Source of the DNA: Culturomica massiliensis
Lineage (GTDB): Bacteria; Bacteroidota; Bacteroidia; Bacteroidales; Marinifilaceae
Length of the DNA: 64,000 nt
Direction: 5' to 3'
Assembly (NCBI RefSeq): GCF_900091655.1
Contig: NZ_LT594621.1
Span: 3,120,532 to 3,184,531, forward strand
Shown: positions 57,082-64,000 of the stretch, piece after piece
Numbering within the stretch: position 1 is the first letter of the stretch
How the letters are laid out: every line of letters begins with the position of its first letter
Notes under the pieces: generated by a model
What the model was told of the DNA's origin: nothing
The model's input: only the letters and a program-made list of their open reading frames with translations
Databases searched by the model: none
Position numbers and translations under genes: made by a program

Positions 57082-57097
57082 ATCAACAAATATGCCA
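57082..57097 (-). promoter_or_regulatory. Sigma-54 promoter of the 57032-52336 permease operon
   Basis: The minus strand reads TGGCATATTTGTTGAT, which fits TGGCAYRnnnnTTGCW with one mismatch (C to A at -12). It lies 49 bp before the ATG and 53 bp downstream of the operator pair. Confidence 0.8.
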
Positions 57098-57150
57098 ACA
57101 CAATAAACCACTGTTTATCAACAAATTAAACAACACACATCAGACTGATA

Positions 57151-57188
57151 TGTCCAAATAATTGACAGAGATGTACAAAATATTTACA
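57151..57188 (-). promoter_or_regulatory. Tandem 17-bp operator of the 57032 operon
   Basis: Sites TGTCCAAATAATTGACA (57151-57167) and TGTACAAAATATTTACA (57172-57188) are separated by GAGA. The gap is divergent toward cysQ, whose start is 85 bp away. Confidence 0.75.
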
Positions 57189-57272
57189 ACTTATCAAAAG
57201 TATAATATTTAATTTTCAAATTCCGATTTTTATTAGTTACTTTATCCTATGAAATAAGAAAGCACTAAACCC

Positions 57273-58100
57273 ATGATGATAAAAGAGAAGTTGGATCAAG
57301 TCATCGCGCTCATTGAGAAGGCGGGAGATGCCCTTTTGGAACTTTACAAAAAACAAGATTTGGACATTTCCATGAAACCGGATGCGACTCCGGTAACAGA
57401 AGCGGACAAGTTATCCAATACCTTATTACGCAAAGAACTAAAAGCTTTATTCCCGGACATCCCCATCATCAGTGAAGAATCGAACATTCCGGATTATCAC
57501 CTCCGGGAATCGTGGAAATATTGTTGGTTGGTGGATCCTCTGGACGGTACAAAAGAATTCATATATAAAAACGGACGCTTCTGTATCAATATTGCTTTAA
57601 TTTGCGGAACGCAACCCATATTCGGAATAATCAACAACATCCGGGATAAAGAAATCATCTGGGCGTTTAAAGATGATAAATGCTATATTAAAAAAGAAAA
57701 CCAAATCTCCGAACTGACACCGGTCTCCAACGAAGGGACGAATTTAAAAATGGTCGTCAGTCGTTTTAATATGACAGAAGCTGAGTTCGAATACATCGAT
57801 TACCTGCAGTCAAAAGGATATAATCTCGAACTTATCCCTTTAGGAGCTTCTGCCAAACATTGTGCAATAGCAAAAGGTGAAGCGGACATTTACCCCAAGT
57901 TCGGACGTTGCTACGAATGGGATTCGGCTGCGGGTCAGATCATCGTGGAAACTTCCGGCGGTTTGGTTGTCAATCCGACCGACTATTCGAACATCGTATA
58001 CAACAAGAAGAACATGGAAAATCCACCTTTTATCATGTTCAATAAAAAAATCCGGGAACAAATCGAAGAAGGGAACGAAATATTTATTCATCACAAATAA
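57273..58100 (+). CDS. cysQ: 3'(2'),5'-bisphosphate nucleotidase (CysQ)
   Basis: This 275-aa enzyme of the inositol monophosphatase superfamily converts PAP to AMP and phosphate, which relieves product inhibition in sulfate assimilation. Metal-binding motifs are visible: PVTEADKLSN near residue 40, then EESN, then WLVDPLDGTKEFI (about 87-99) and EWDSAAGQIIVE near 212. Length is normal. It is 7 bp before the M18 peptidase gene and likely co-transcribed with it. Confidence 0.9.
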   Translation: MMIKEKLDQVIALIEKAGDALLELYKKQDLDISMKPDATPVTEADKLSNTLLRKELKALFPDIPIISEESNIPDYHLRESWKYCWLVDPLDGTKEFIYKNGRFCINIALICGTQPIFGIINNIRDKEIIWAFKDDKCYIKKENQISELTPVSNEGTNLKMVVSRFNMTEAEFEYIDYLQSKGYNLELIPLGASAKHCAIAKGEADIYPKFGRCYEWDSAAGQIIVETSGGLVVNPTDYSNIVYNKKNMENPPFIMFNKKIREQIEEGNEIFIHHK

Positions 58101-58107
58101 TATATTT

Positions 58108-59406
58108 ATGGAAAAACAGGCAGCTCTAGAATTAATTGACTTTATCAACGAAAGTCCGACGAACTTTCACGCGATACTCAATATTAAAAAGGAATTGATC
58201 GCCCATGGATTTACCCAATTGTTTTCCGGTGAAAGCTGGCAAATTGAAAGAGGAAAAAAATATTTCGTTACGAAAAATCATTCTTCTTTGTATGCTTTTA
58301 TCCCGGGAACAGGCGACATTGCCGAAAACGGTTTCAAACTGATCTGCGCCCATAGTGATTCCCCGACTTTTCGTATCAAACCGCATGCAGAAATACCGGT
58401 TGAAGGAAAATACCTGAAACTTAATACAGAAGTTTACGGCGGACCGATCATGTACACCTGGTTCGACCGTCCGTTATCTATGGCAGGCAGAGTATTGATC
58501 AAAAGCGACAATCCCCTGAAACCGATTATCCAGTTTATCAATTTTAAACGTCCCTTGCTTACAATACCACATTTGGCCATCCATTTCAACCGGGCAGTCA
58601 ATGATCAGGGCAACCCGCTGAGTAAGCAAAAAGATATGCTTCCGGTATTGGCGATGATTAACGAACATTTCGAAAAAGAAAATTTCCTGTTGAAACTGAT
58701 AGCTGAAGAAATGCAAATCCCGGCGGAAAATATCCTGGATTTCGATTTGACGCTGTATAATTTTGAAAAAGGTTGCCTGACGGGATTGAATGAAGAATTT
58801 ATCTCCTGTGGAAAATTAGACGACCTGGCTATGGCACATGCCGGTTTGAAAGCTTTGATCGATTCCAAAGAATGCCGTAAAACAAAAGTATTGGCCATCT
58901 TCGATAACGAAGAAGTAGGCAGCGGAACAAAACAAGGTGCAGGATCTCCCATCCTCCGGACGATTATCGAACGTATCGTTTTCGGTATGGGCGGCCAGAC
59001 AGAAGACCTTTACAGGGCCATCCACAACTCATTTATGATTTCGGCAGATATGGCTCATGCCCTGCATCCGAATTATACCGAAAAACACGATCCGACCAAT
59101 CATCCGGTTATGAACGGCGGGCCGGTCATCAAAATCAATGCCAATCAAAAATACATCACCGACGGAGATTCGGCTGCCGTATTCCAGACCATTTGTCAAT
59201 TGGCAGGGGTACCTTATCAGACGTTTGTCAATCATTCGGATATGGCAGGGGGATCCACTTTAGGTAACATTCTGCTTTCCCAAATGGAAATGCGGGGTGT
59301 AGATATCGGTAACCCGATGTGGGCCATGCATTCGGTACGCGAAACCGGAGGCACAATGGATCACCATTATGTCATCAAGGCCTTTACGGCATTTTACAAC
59401 ATATAA
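58108..59406 (+). CDS. M18-family aspartyl aminopeptidase
   Basis: This 432-aa cytoplasmic zinc peptidase removes acidic N-terminal residues. Family motifs are LICAHSDSPTFRIKP, GKLDDLAM, IFDNEEVGSGTKQGAGS, SADMAHALHPNY and NHSDMAGGSTLGNI near the C-terminus. The start is the ATG at 58108 (MEKQAALELIDFINES); upstream codons in this frame lie inside cysQ and are not real. A strong bidirectional hairpin follows. Confidence 0.92.
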   Translation: MEKQAALELIDFINESPTNFHAILNIKKELIAHGFTQLFSGESWQIERGKKYFVTKNHSSLYAFIPGTGDIAENGFKLICAHSDSPTFRIKPHAEIPVEGKYLKLNTEVYGGPIMYTWFDRPLSMAGRVLIKSDNPLKPIIQFINFKRPLLTIPHLAIHFNRAVNDQGNPLSKQKDMLPVLAMINEHFEKENFLLKLIAEEMQIPAENILDFDLTLYNFEKGCLTGLNEEFISCGKLDDLAMAHAGLKALIDSKECRKTKVLAIFDNEEVGSGTKQGAGSPILRTIIERIVFGMGGQTEDLYRAIHNSFMISADMAHALHPNYTEKHDPTNHPVMNGGPVIKINANQKYITDGDSAAVFQTICQLAGVPYQTFVNHSDMAGGSTLGNILLSQMEMRGVDIGNPMWAMHSVRETGGTMDHHYVIKAFTAFYNI

Positions 59407-59410
59407 GCCA

Positions 59411-59451
59411 AAAAACAAAACCGGGAGAAATTTAAAAACTTCTCCCGGTTT
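59411..59451. terminator. Bidirectional terminator between M18 and MBL genes
   Basis: CCGGGAGAA (59421-59429) pairs with TTCTCCCGG (59440-59448), with an A-rich stretch before and TTT after. The genes on both sides converge on it. Confidence 0.85.
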
Positions 59452-59456
59452 CTCAT

Positions 59457-60179
59457 TTACTGCAATTGCCGGATGCGAACATCAATATGCTTATCCTTCT
59501 TCAATAAATCCTTCAAATCCTGAATCTTGGTTTCTCCATAATGATACGGATACAAAATCCAGGGCTTTATCATCTCAGCAGCATGGGCAGCCTGAACCGG
59601 AGTCATCGTATAAGGCTGGTTCACCGGTAAAAAAGCAATATCTATATTTTTCAATTGCTTCATTTCCGGTATATCCTCCGTATCTCCGGCGATATAAACC
59701 CTCATCCCGCCCAACGTCAAAATGTAACCGTTATCCCGGCCCCGGGGATGAAACTGGTCTCTCCCCGGTGTCGTATTGTATGCCGGTACAGCCTCAACAT
59801 TCAAATAGGACACCGGACTTCGCCGATCCCCATTCTTCATTGCAATTCCTTTGCCCAATTTCTCTTGCGAAGCCGGATTGACAATAATTAAAGTCGACTC
59901 CTTCTCCGTTGCGGCAATGGCCTTCGGATCAAGGTGATCGTGATGTTCATGCGTTATTAAAATCAAATCTGCTTTCGGAAATTTACTGTAATCGGCATAG
60001 TCGGACACAGGGTCCACCAAAAGAACGTGTCCGTCGTATTCGAGCATCAAACTCCCGTGTTTTACAAAAGTAATGACCAAATCTTTACCTTCCGGAGTTT
60101 TAAACCGGTCCTGTTCAAAACCCAATCCCTGGGCGGCAAATGCCGTCAACATACAATATAGCATAATAACCTCCTTCAT
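59457..60179 (-). CDS. Secreted metallo-beta-lactamase-fold hydrolase (UlaG-like)
   Basis: This 240-aa protein has a short signal peptide (MLYCMLTAFAAQGLG). The MBL motif is LILITHEHHDHLDPKAI, and further metal residues are in VYIAGDTEDIPEM and LYPYHYGET. The layout resembles the UlaG/YtkL subgroup of MBL-fold hydrolases that act on phosphodiester or lactone bonds. The substrate is unknown. It is unlikely to be a beta-lactamase, because the sequence belongs to the wider hydrolase branch. Confidence 0.85.
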   Translation of the reverse strand: MKEVIMLYCMLTAFAAQGLGFEQDRFKTPEGKDLVITFVKHGSLMLEYDGHVLLVDPVSDYADYSKFPKADLILITHEHHDHLDPKAIAATEKESTLIIVNPASQEKLGKGIAMKNGDRRSPVSYLNVEAVPAYNTTPGRDQFHPRGRDNGYILTLGGMRVYIAGDTEDIPEMKQLKNIDIAFLPVNQPYTMTPVQAAHAAEMIKPWILYPYHYGETKIQDLKDLLKKDKHIDVRIRQLQ

Positions 60180-60420
60180 AACTGTAATCTTTTATGTTAT
60201 ACTCTATATAGAACCATAAAGATATAAATTAATTACAGGATTTTATTGTGCCCACAGATTTCACAGGTTTATTTATGATTCAGGATTTTGTCGCGACGTA
60301 ATTATCATCAATTATTCAAGTTTATCGTGGAATTGACCTATATGCCTAATTAAAAATCATAAATCCAAAGTCCGGTATGTCCTGAATCTTTTATATCTTT
60401 ACTACATAAAATTAAAAACA

Positions 60421-60633
60421 ATGGAAATGAGAAAATATAAAACTACGGCAAAATGCCAGGGATGCGTTGCTAAAATCGCTCCCTTCCTGAACGAAATCAT
60501 GACACAAGACCAATGGTCCATCGACCTTTCTACACCGGATAAAATACTGACAGTAACTTCCGACTGTCCGGATAATGTAATTTTGGAAGCATTGCAAAAA
60601 GCCGGCTTCAAAGGTGAACTCCTGAAACAATAA
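60421..60633 (+). CDS. HMA-like heavy-metal-binding domain protein
   Basis: This 70-aa protein has the size and ferredoxin-like pattern of a heavy-metal-associated domain. The metal site would be KCQGCVAKI (Cys12 and Cys15) near the N-terminus, and the end is ILEALQKAGFKGELL, as in copper chaperones. It is 6 bp before the exonuclease III gene, so the two are co-transcribed. The metal is not known. Confidence 0.75.
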   Translation: MEMRKYKTTAKCQGCVAKIAPFLNEIMTQDQWSIDLSTPDKILTVTSDCPDNVILEALQKAGFKGELLKQ

Positions 60634-60639
60634 CACCTT

Positions 60640-61413
60640 ATGAAAATCATCACTTACAATGTAAACGGCCTGCGCAGTGCTCTTTCGAAAAATTTCACAG
60701 GGTGGCTCGAAGCAGAGCAGCCGGATGTCGTATGCTTACAGGAAACCAAGGCTCAACCCGATCAAATCCCTACCCTTGAATTTGAGATGCTGGGCTATCG
60801 GTCCTACTTCTTCTCTGCCCAAAAAAAAGGATACAGCGGTGTCGCGATTCTGACCAAACAGCTCCCGGACCATGTCGAATATGGCATGGGTATTCCCCGT
60901 TACGATGATGAAGGCCGGTTTTTACGGGCCGACTTCGGGGATTTATCCGTCGTAAGCGTTTACCATCCTTCGGGGACCAGCGGGGACGAAAGGCAAGCTT
61001 TTAAAATGGTTTGGCTGGAAGATTTCCAGGTGTATGTACAGGAACTCAGCAAAAGCCGGCCGAAATTACTTCTTTGCGGGGACTACAATATCTGCCATCG
61101 TCCCATCGACATTCACGATCCGGTACGCAACGCCACAAACAGCGGATTTTTACCCGAAGAAAGAGAGTGGATGAGTCAGTTCCTCGACAGCGGATTCACA
61201 GATACCTTCCGCTATTTTCACCCCGAAGAAGCCCATCAATACACCTGGTGGAGTTTCCGCGCAAATGCCCGTAACAACAATAAAGGCTGGCGAATCGATT
61301 ATTGTATGGCCACTCCGGCAGTTGTACCCCTATTAAAGGATGCCTATATACTACCGGCGATAAAACATTCCGACCATTGTCCGGCCGTTGTCGAAGTCGA
61401 ACATGAAGTATAA
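60640..61413 (+). CDS. xth: Exodeoxyribonuclease III
   Basis: This is a 257-aa AP endonuclease and 3'-5' exonuclease for base excision repair. Motifs of the family are visible: ITYNVNGLRSA (Asn), CLQETKA (catalytic Glu), GDYNICHRPIDIHDP, GWRIDYCMAT and KHSDHCPAVVEVE (catalytic Asp-His). Length is normal. It follows the HMA-like gene by 6 bp. Confidence 0.95.
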   Translation: MKIITYNVNGLRSALSKNFTGWLEAEQPDVVCLQETKAQPDQIPTLEFEMLGYRSYFFSAQKKGYSGVAILTKQLPDHVEYGMGIPRYDDEGRFLRADFGDLSVVSVYHPSGTSGDERQAFKMVWLEDFQVYVQELSKSRPKLLLCGDYNICHRPIDIHDPVRNATNSGFLPEEREWMSQFLDSGFTDTFRYFHPEEAHQYTWWSFRANARNNNKGWRIDYCMATPAVVPLLKDAYILPAIKHSDHCPAVVEVEHEV

Positions 61414-61426
61414 AAAATAAGTATCT

Positions 61427-61458
61427 GAATCCCGGATAGATAAATCTATCCGGGATTC
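61427..61458 (+). terminator. Long hairpin after the exonuclease III gene
   Basis: GAATCCCGGATAGAT pairs with ATCTATCCGGGATTC (15 bp perfect, 2-nt loop at most). The T-tract after it is weak, so it could be a terminator or a transcript-stabilising hairpin. Confidence 0.65.
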
Positions 61459-61503
61459 AAGTTTCAGACAGTACAAAATGTCTTTTACCTCGAACCCGTA
61501 CAA

Positions 61504-61531
61504 TAAAAAAGAGAGGCTTTAAAGCCTCTCT
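61504..61531 (-). terminator. Terminator of the tRNA-Val gene
   Basis: On the minus strand GAGAGGCTTT pairs with AAAGCCTCTC (61511-61530) and is followed by six T residues, 7 bp after the tRNA 3' end. Confidence 0.85.
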
Positions 61532-61537
61532 CCTAGG

Positions 61538-61612
61538 TGGGTCCTGAGGGATTCGAACCCCCGACCCTCTGGGTGTAAACCAGATGCTCTGAACCAACTG
61601 AGCTAAGAACCC
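61538..61612 (-). tRNA. tRNA-Val (anticodon UAC)
   Basis: This is a 75-nt cloverleaf on the minus strand. The acceptor GGGTTCT/AGGACCC has one G-U pair, the D arm includes AGCTCAGTTGG, the anticodon loop is TTTACAC (anticodon TAC), and the T loop is GTTCGAATC. The genomic sequence after the discriminator A is CCT, so the 3' CCA must be added after transcription. Confidence 0.93.
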
Positions 61613-61786
61613 GTGCAGTCTGTTCTGATTGCGGGTACAAATGTAGTGCTTTTTTTCTTTCCGCCAAAATTTTAAACTTTTTTTTGGAAGTGATTACTAA
61701 AAAAAGATTTCATCCAACATTTCACTTGCCTCCATCCGTTCACCGGAAGCATCCCCAATTTTACAACTACAACTCCGAGTGTACAC

Positions 61787-62197
61787 TCAATCCTTTTTCA
61801 AATAATCTGCAAAAATTTCATCGAATAACTCTCCCCGGGTAAGACGTCCGTTATCGACACACACCGATTCTACCCGTCCGTGTGCACATAACTTCATATC
61901 CGGCAAGCGGAAAATGTCTTCGAAAAATACCAGTTTAACCCCTTCCCTAGCAATATTCAGCTTAACGACAAACCGGTCACCGCTTGTCAACGATACCTTA
62001 TAATCAATTTCCACATGAGCCACAACGGCATCGATTCCCCGTTTGTGAAGTTCTCCGAAATTTGCTCCGGCAACTTCCAGAAATTCATGCCGGGCATGTT
62101 CCATATAATGCTGGTAATTGGCGTTATTGACAATGCATTGCAGATCACATTCGTAATCACGCACCTTCATTTCCAATTCAAACTGATATTTTTTCAT
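61787..62197 (-). CDS. Acyl-CoA thioesterase, hotdog fold (4HBT/YbgC type)
   Basis: This 136-aa protein fits the 4HBT family. The active-site stretch is VRDYECDLQCIVNNANYQHYMEHAR; the Asp before the loop is kept, but the usual Gly-His of DxxGHVNN is replaced by Cys-Ile. This variant is one I have seen in Bacteroidota thioesterases, so activity may be retained. It hydrolyses acyl-CoA or aromatic-CoA esters; the true substrate is unknown. Confidence 0.85.
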   Translation of the reverse strand: MKKYQFELEMKVRDYECDLQCIVNNANYQHYMEHARHEFLEVAGANFGELHKRGIDAVVAHVEIDYKVSLTSGDRFVVKLNIAREGVKLVFFEDIFRLPDMKLCAHGRVESVCVDNGRLTRGELFDEIFADYLKKD

Positions 62198-62329
62198 ATT
62201 GTTTTACTTTCGTCATTAAACGACACAAAAGTAAGAATAAGTGCTGAATTTGAAAAAATCAAAATAATCCGGATTTTGATTTACAACTCTGAATCAATAC
62301 GACCGGCCTGTGTCTATTTGAGGCAGAAA

Positions 62330-62358
62330 TTACACAATGAGTCCGTCCCAGTGTGTAA
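62330..62358 (+). repeat. REP-like 29-bp palindrome, copy 4
   Basis: Identical over 29 bp to copies 1-3. It lies between the thioesterase start (62197) and the amylase stop (62417), 58 bp after the amylase gene, about 17 kb from the RAYT. Confidence 0.87.
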
Positions 62359-62416
62359 AAATAATTCGCTTTAACCCGGTGTATCCATCAAAATTGTAAA
62401 TCAAAAACAAGAGTGT

Positions 62417-63757
62417 TTATTCCCGGATGAACACTTTAAACCCATTCCCCGGTAAAACAATCTCTTGTATATCTTTCCGCTTTTCGTCAGAAAAATATTC
62501 CGTAAAATTTCCGGACACGATTTCATCCAAATTCACTTTCTGATCGCTTCCGGTAAGGTTTAATACAACAACCAAAACATCTGTTCCGGCAGTCCGCTCA
62601 AAAGCAAAGGTATTCTTTACATTATCCTGCCCTAGAATACGGAAAGTACCTTCATTCTCCCCAGCCTTCAGTGCCGGGTGTTTATGTTTCAGATCATTCA
62701 GCTTTTGATAAAAGCCCGCCAAATCCGGACGCAGATTCCAATCGACAGAATCTTTTTCAAAAAACGAAAGCCGTTTATTCAATCCTGCTTCCTGTCCTGT
62801 ATAAAGCAAAGGCATTCCAGGTACGGTATAAGTCATGACAGCATAAACAGGGAAAGCTTCACCCATACGTTCCTCTATGCTTCCCTGCCAGGAATTCTCA
62901 TCGTGATTATCGATAAAATTCATAATAATTGCCCGTTTCGGGTAGAGGGTATCCACCTTCTGAAAATATTCGGGTAAGGCATAACCGTCCTTTTTGCCTT
63001 GGGCCAAATCGTTCATCAAATGATGTAAATCCCAGCCATAACATGCATCGAATGCTTTCTGTGTCAATTCAGGTTCCCAGGCTTCTGCCAACATAAATAC
63101 CGGCTTAATGCTATCCAATGCCGGACGCGCTTCTTCCCAGAAATCGGTCGGCACCATAGCGGCCATATCACAACGGTATCCGTCGATGTCACATTCCTGA
63201 ATCCAATACTGTAAACTCTCAATCATATAACGACGCATATCCCGGTTGTCGTAATTCAGATCGGCTACATCGCTCCAATCCTCAACCGGACTCACGATCT
63301 TTCCGTCTTTTTGCGTATACCAATCCGGATGCTCTTCTATCAAAGGATTATCCCATCCCGTATGATTGGCCACCCAATCGAGTATCACTTTGAAACCAAG
63401 TTCATGTGCCTTATTGACAAGCGATTTAAAATCCTCCAACGTTCCGTATTCCGGATTTACTTTGCGGTAGTCCTGCACGGCGTAATAACTTCCCAAGGAA
63501 CCCTTACGGCCTTTCTCCGAAATCGGAGTGATCGGCATAAACCACAATATATCTACTCCCAGTTCTTTCAAGCGGGGTAAATGCTGCTCGAAAGCTTTAA
63601 ATGTTCCTTCCGGTGTATACTGCCGGATATTCACTTCGTAAATAGAGGCATCTTCTGCCCATTTTGCAACCTGAGGAGCTTGTTCCTCTGCTTTTTTCTG
63701 TTGCACACACGACATCGCCAACACTGTCATCGCTATAAATAAGATAAATTTAGACAT
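62417..63757 (-). CDS. GH13 alpha-amylase family lipoprotein
   Basis: This is a 446-aa secreted alpha-glucan hydrolase. The start at ATG 63757 gives a clean lipoprotein signal (FIAMTVLAMSC). GH13 conserved regions are present: VILDWVANHTGWDN (region I), IDGYRCDMAAMVP (nucleophile Asp in RCDMA), MLAEAWEPE (acid/base Glu) and MNFIDNHDENSW (third acidic residue). A small C-terminal beta domain ends at GFKVFIRE. It degrades starch or maltodextrin at the cell envelope. It is 78 bp from a second GH13-type gene cut by the window edge. Confidence 0.92.
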   Translation of the reverse strand: MSKFILFIAMTVLAMSCVQQKKAEEQAPQVAKWAEDASIYEVNIRQYTPEGTFKAFEQHLPRLKELGVDILWFMPITPISEKGRKGSLGSYYAVQDYRKVNPEYGTLEDFKSLVNKAHELGFKVILDWVANHTGWDNPLIEEHPDWYTQKDGKIVSPVEDWSDVADLNYDNRDMRRYMIESLQYWIQECDIDGYRCDMAAMVPTDFWEEARPALDSIKPVFMLAEAWEPELTQKAFDACYGWDLHHLMNDLAQGKKDGYALPEYFQKVDTLYPKRAIIMNFIDNHDENSWQGSIEERMGEAFPVYAVMTYTVPGMPLLYTGQEAGLNKRLSFFEKDSVDWNLRPDLAGFYQKLNDLKHKHPALKAGENEGTFRILGQDNVKNTFAFERTAGTDVLVVVLNLTGSDQKVNLDEIVSGNFTEYFSDEKRKDIQEIVLPGNGFKVFIRE

Positions 63758-63835
63758 ACGCTTATCATTTGAAAATTCAGGGACGGGGAAACCCGAACAG
63801 AAGATACGATTCAAGTTTCCCGATCCATATTCCCA

Positions 63836-64000
63836 TTATTCTAACTCTATTACCATGGCCGTTTTTGCCGGTATTGTCAAAGAATCCTGTATATTCCGGA
63901 TTTCTTTTCCGCTGATCACATCTTTCCCGGCAGTAAACCCATTCAGCATTTCCGAAAAACGCTTCGTATCAATCGTCCTGGCATCCTCATCTGAATTGTT
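63836..64000 (-). CDS. C-terminal end of a probable GH13 enzyme (partial)
   Basis: The last 54 codons before the stop are visible, including DTKRFSEMLNGFTAG, DVISGKEIRNI and the ending IPAKTAMVIELE. This matches the C-terminal beta domain of GH13 enzymes such as neopullulanase or cyclomaltodextrinase (SusA-like). The gene starts outside the window. Together with the 62417 gene it suggests a maltodextrin-use locus continuing to the right. Confidence 0.7.
   Translation of the reverse strand, partial: NNSDEDARTIDTKRFSEMLNGFTAGKDVISGKEIRNIQDSLTIPAKTAMVIELE

Noticed and set aside
57877..58107. Extension of the M18 peptidase frame into cysQ
   Set aside because: These 77 codons lie inside cysQ in another frame; homologues start at MEKQAALE, which matches the ATG at 58108.

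Overview
The window reads as chromosome of an anaerobic gut Bacteroidota. The evidence is many lipobox (SPII) lipoproteins, BACON domains, promoters of the TAnnTTTG type, a fucosidase next to a sulfatase, and the two-domain FtsX/MacB permeases typical of this phylum. Odoribacter or a close relative is my best guess; that is inference, not shown by any marker gene here.

The dominant content is an unusually large set of ABC permeases: 13 full-length genes of about 757-796 aa plus one internally deleted remnant, but only two ATPase genes (192-869 and 51459-52157). No periplasmic adaptor, TolC, sensor kinase or response regulator is visible. The permeases fall into at least seven sequence classes (called A-G here, from the loop that follows the first FtsX half). 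They form five minus-strand runs: 12972 to 8209, 37172 to 29693, 44636 to 37348, 52157 to 46666 (led by an ATPase) and 57032 to 52336. A lone plus-strand permease lies at 14609-16882.

The main finding is that the first gene of each of these five runs, and the separate ATPase at 192-869, has the same upstream architecture. A sigma-54 (-24/-12) promoter lies 40-53 bp before the start codon. A tandem pair of 17-bp imperfect palindromes, consensus TGTCTAnnnnnTAGACA, lies a further 53-55 bp upstream of the -24 element, with 4 bp (once 5 bp) between the two copies. Six of six cases share this geometry, so the window defines a candidate sigma-54/enhancer-binding-protein regulon that drives the two ATPases and 12 of the 13 permeases.

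Other regions: 1302-2225 is an EamA exporter and 2261-2737 a Dps. M1 and M28 peptidases occupy 3133-7370. A membrane-tethered TPR/HTH regulator is at 13264-14373. An ECF sigma operon (17099-18892) ends in a secreted Lys/Cys-rich protein. A fucosidase and sulfatase for host glycans lie at 18928-22458. A secreted operon with two BACON-LRR lipoproteins (22895-27542) diverges from a STLKR-type DNA-binding-like protein and a membrane Ser/Thr kinase (27622-29470). A RAYT transposase (45014-45745) is flanked by inverted copies of a 29-bp REP palindrome; two more identical copies lie at 20853 and 62330. Housekeeping genes (CysQ, M18 aminopeptidase, MBL hydrolase, HMA-like protein, exonuclease III, tRNA-Val, thioesterase, GH13 enzymes) fill the right end, with a second GH13-type gene cut by the window edge.
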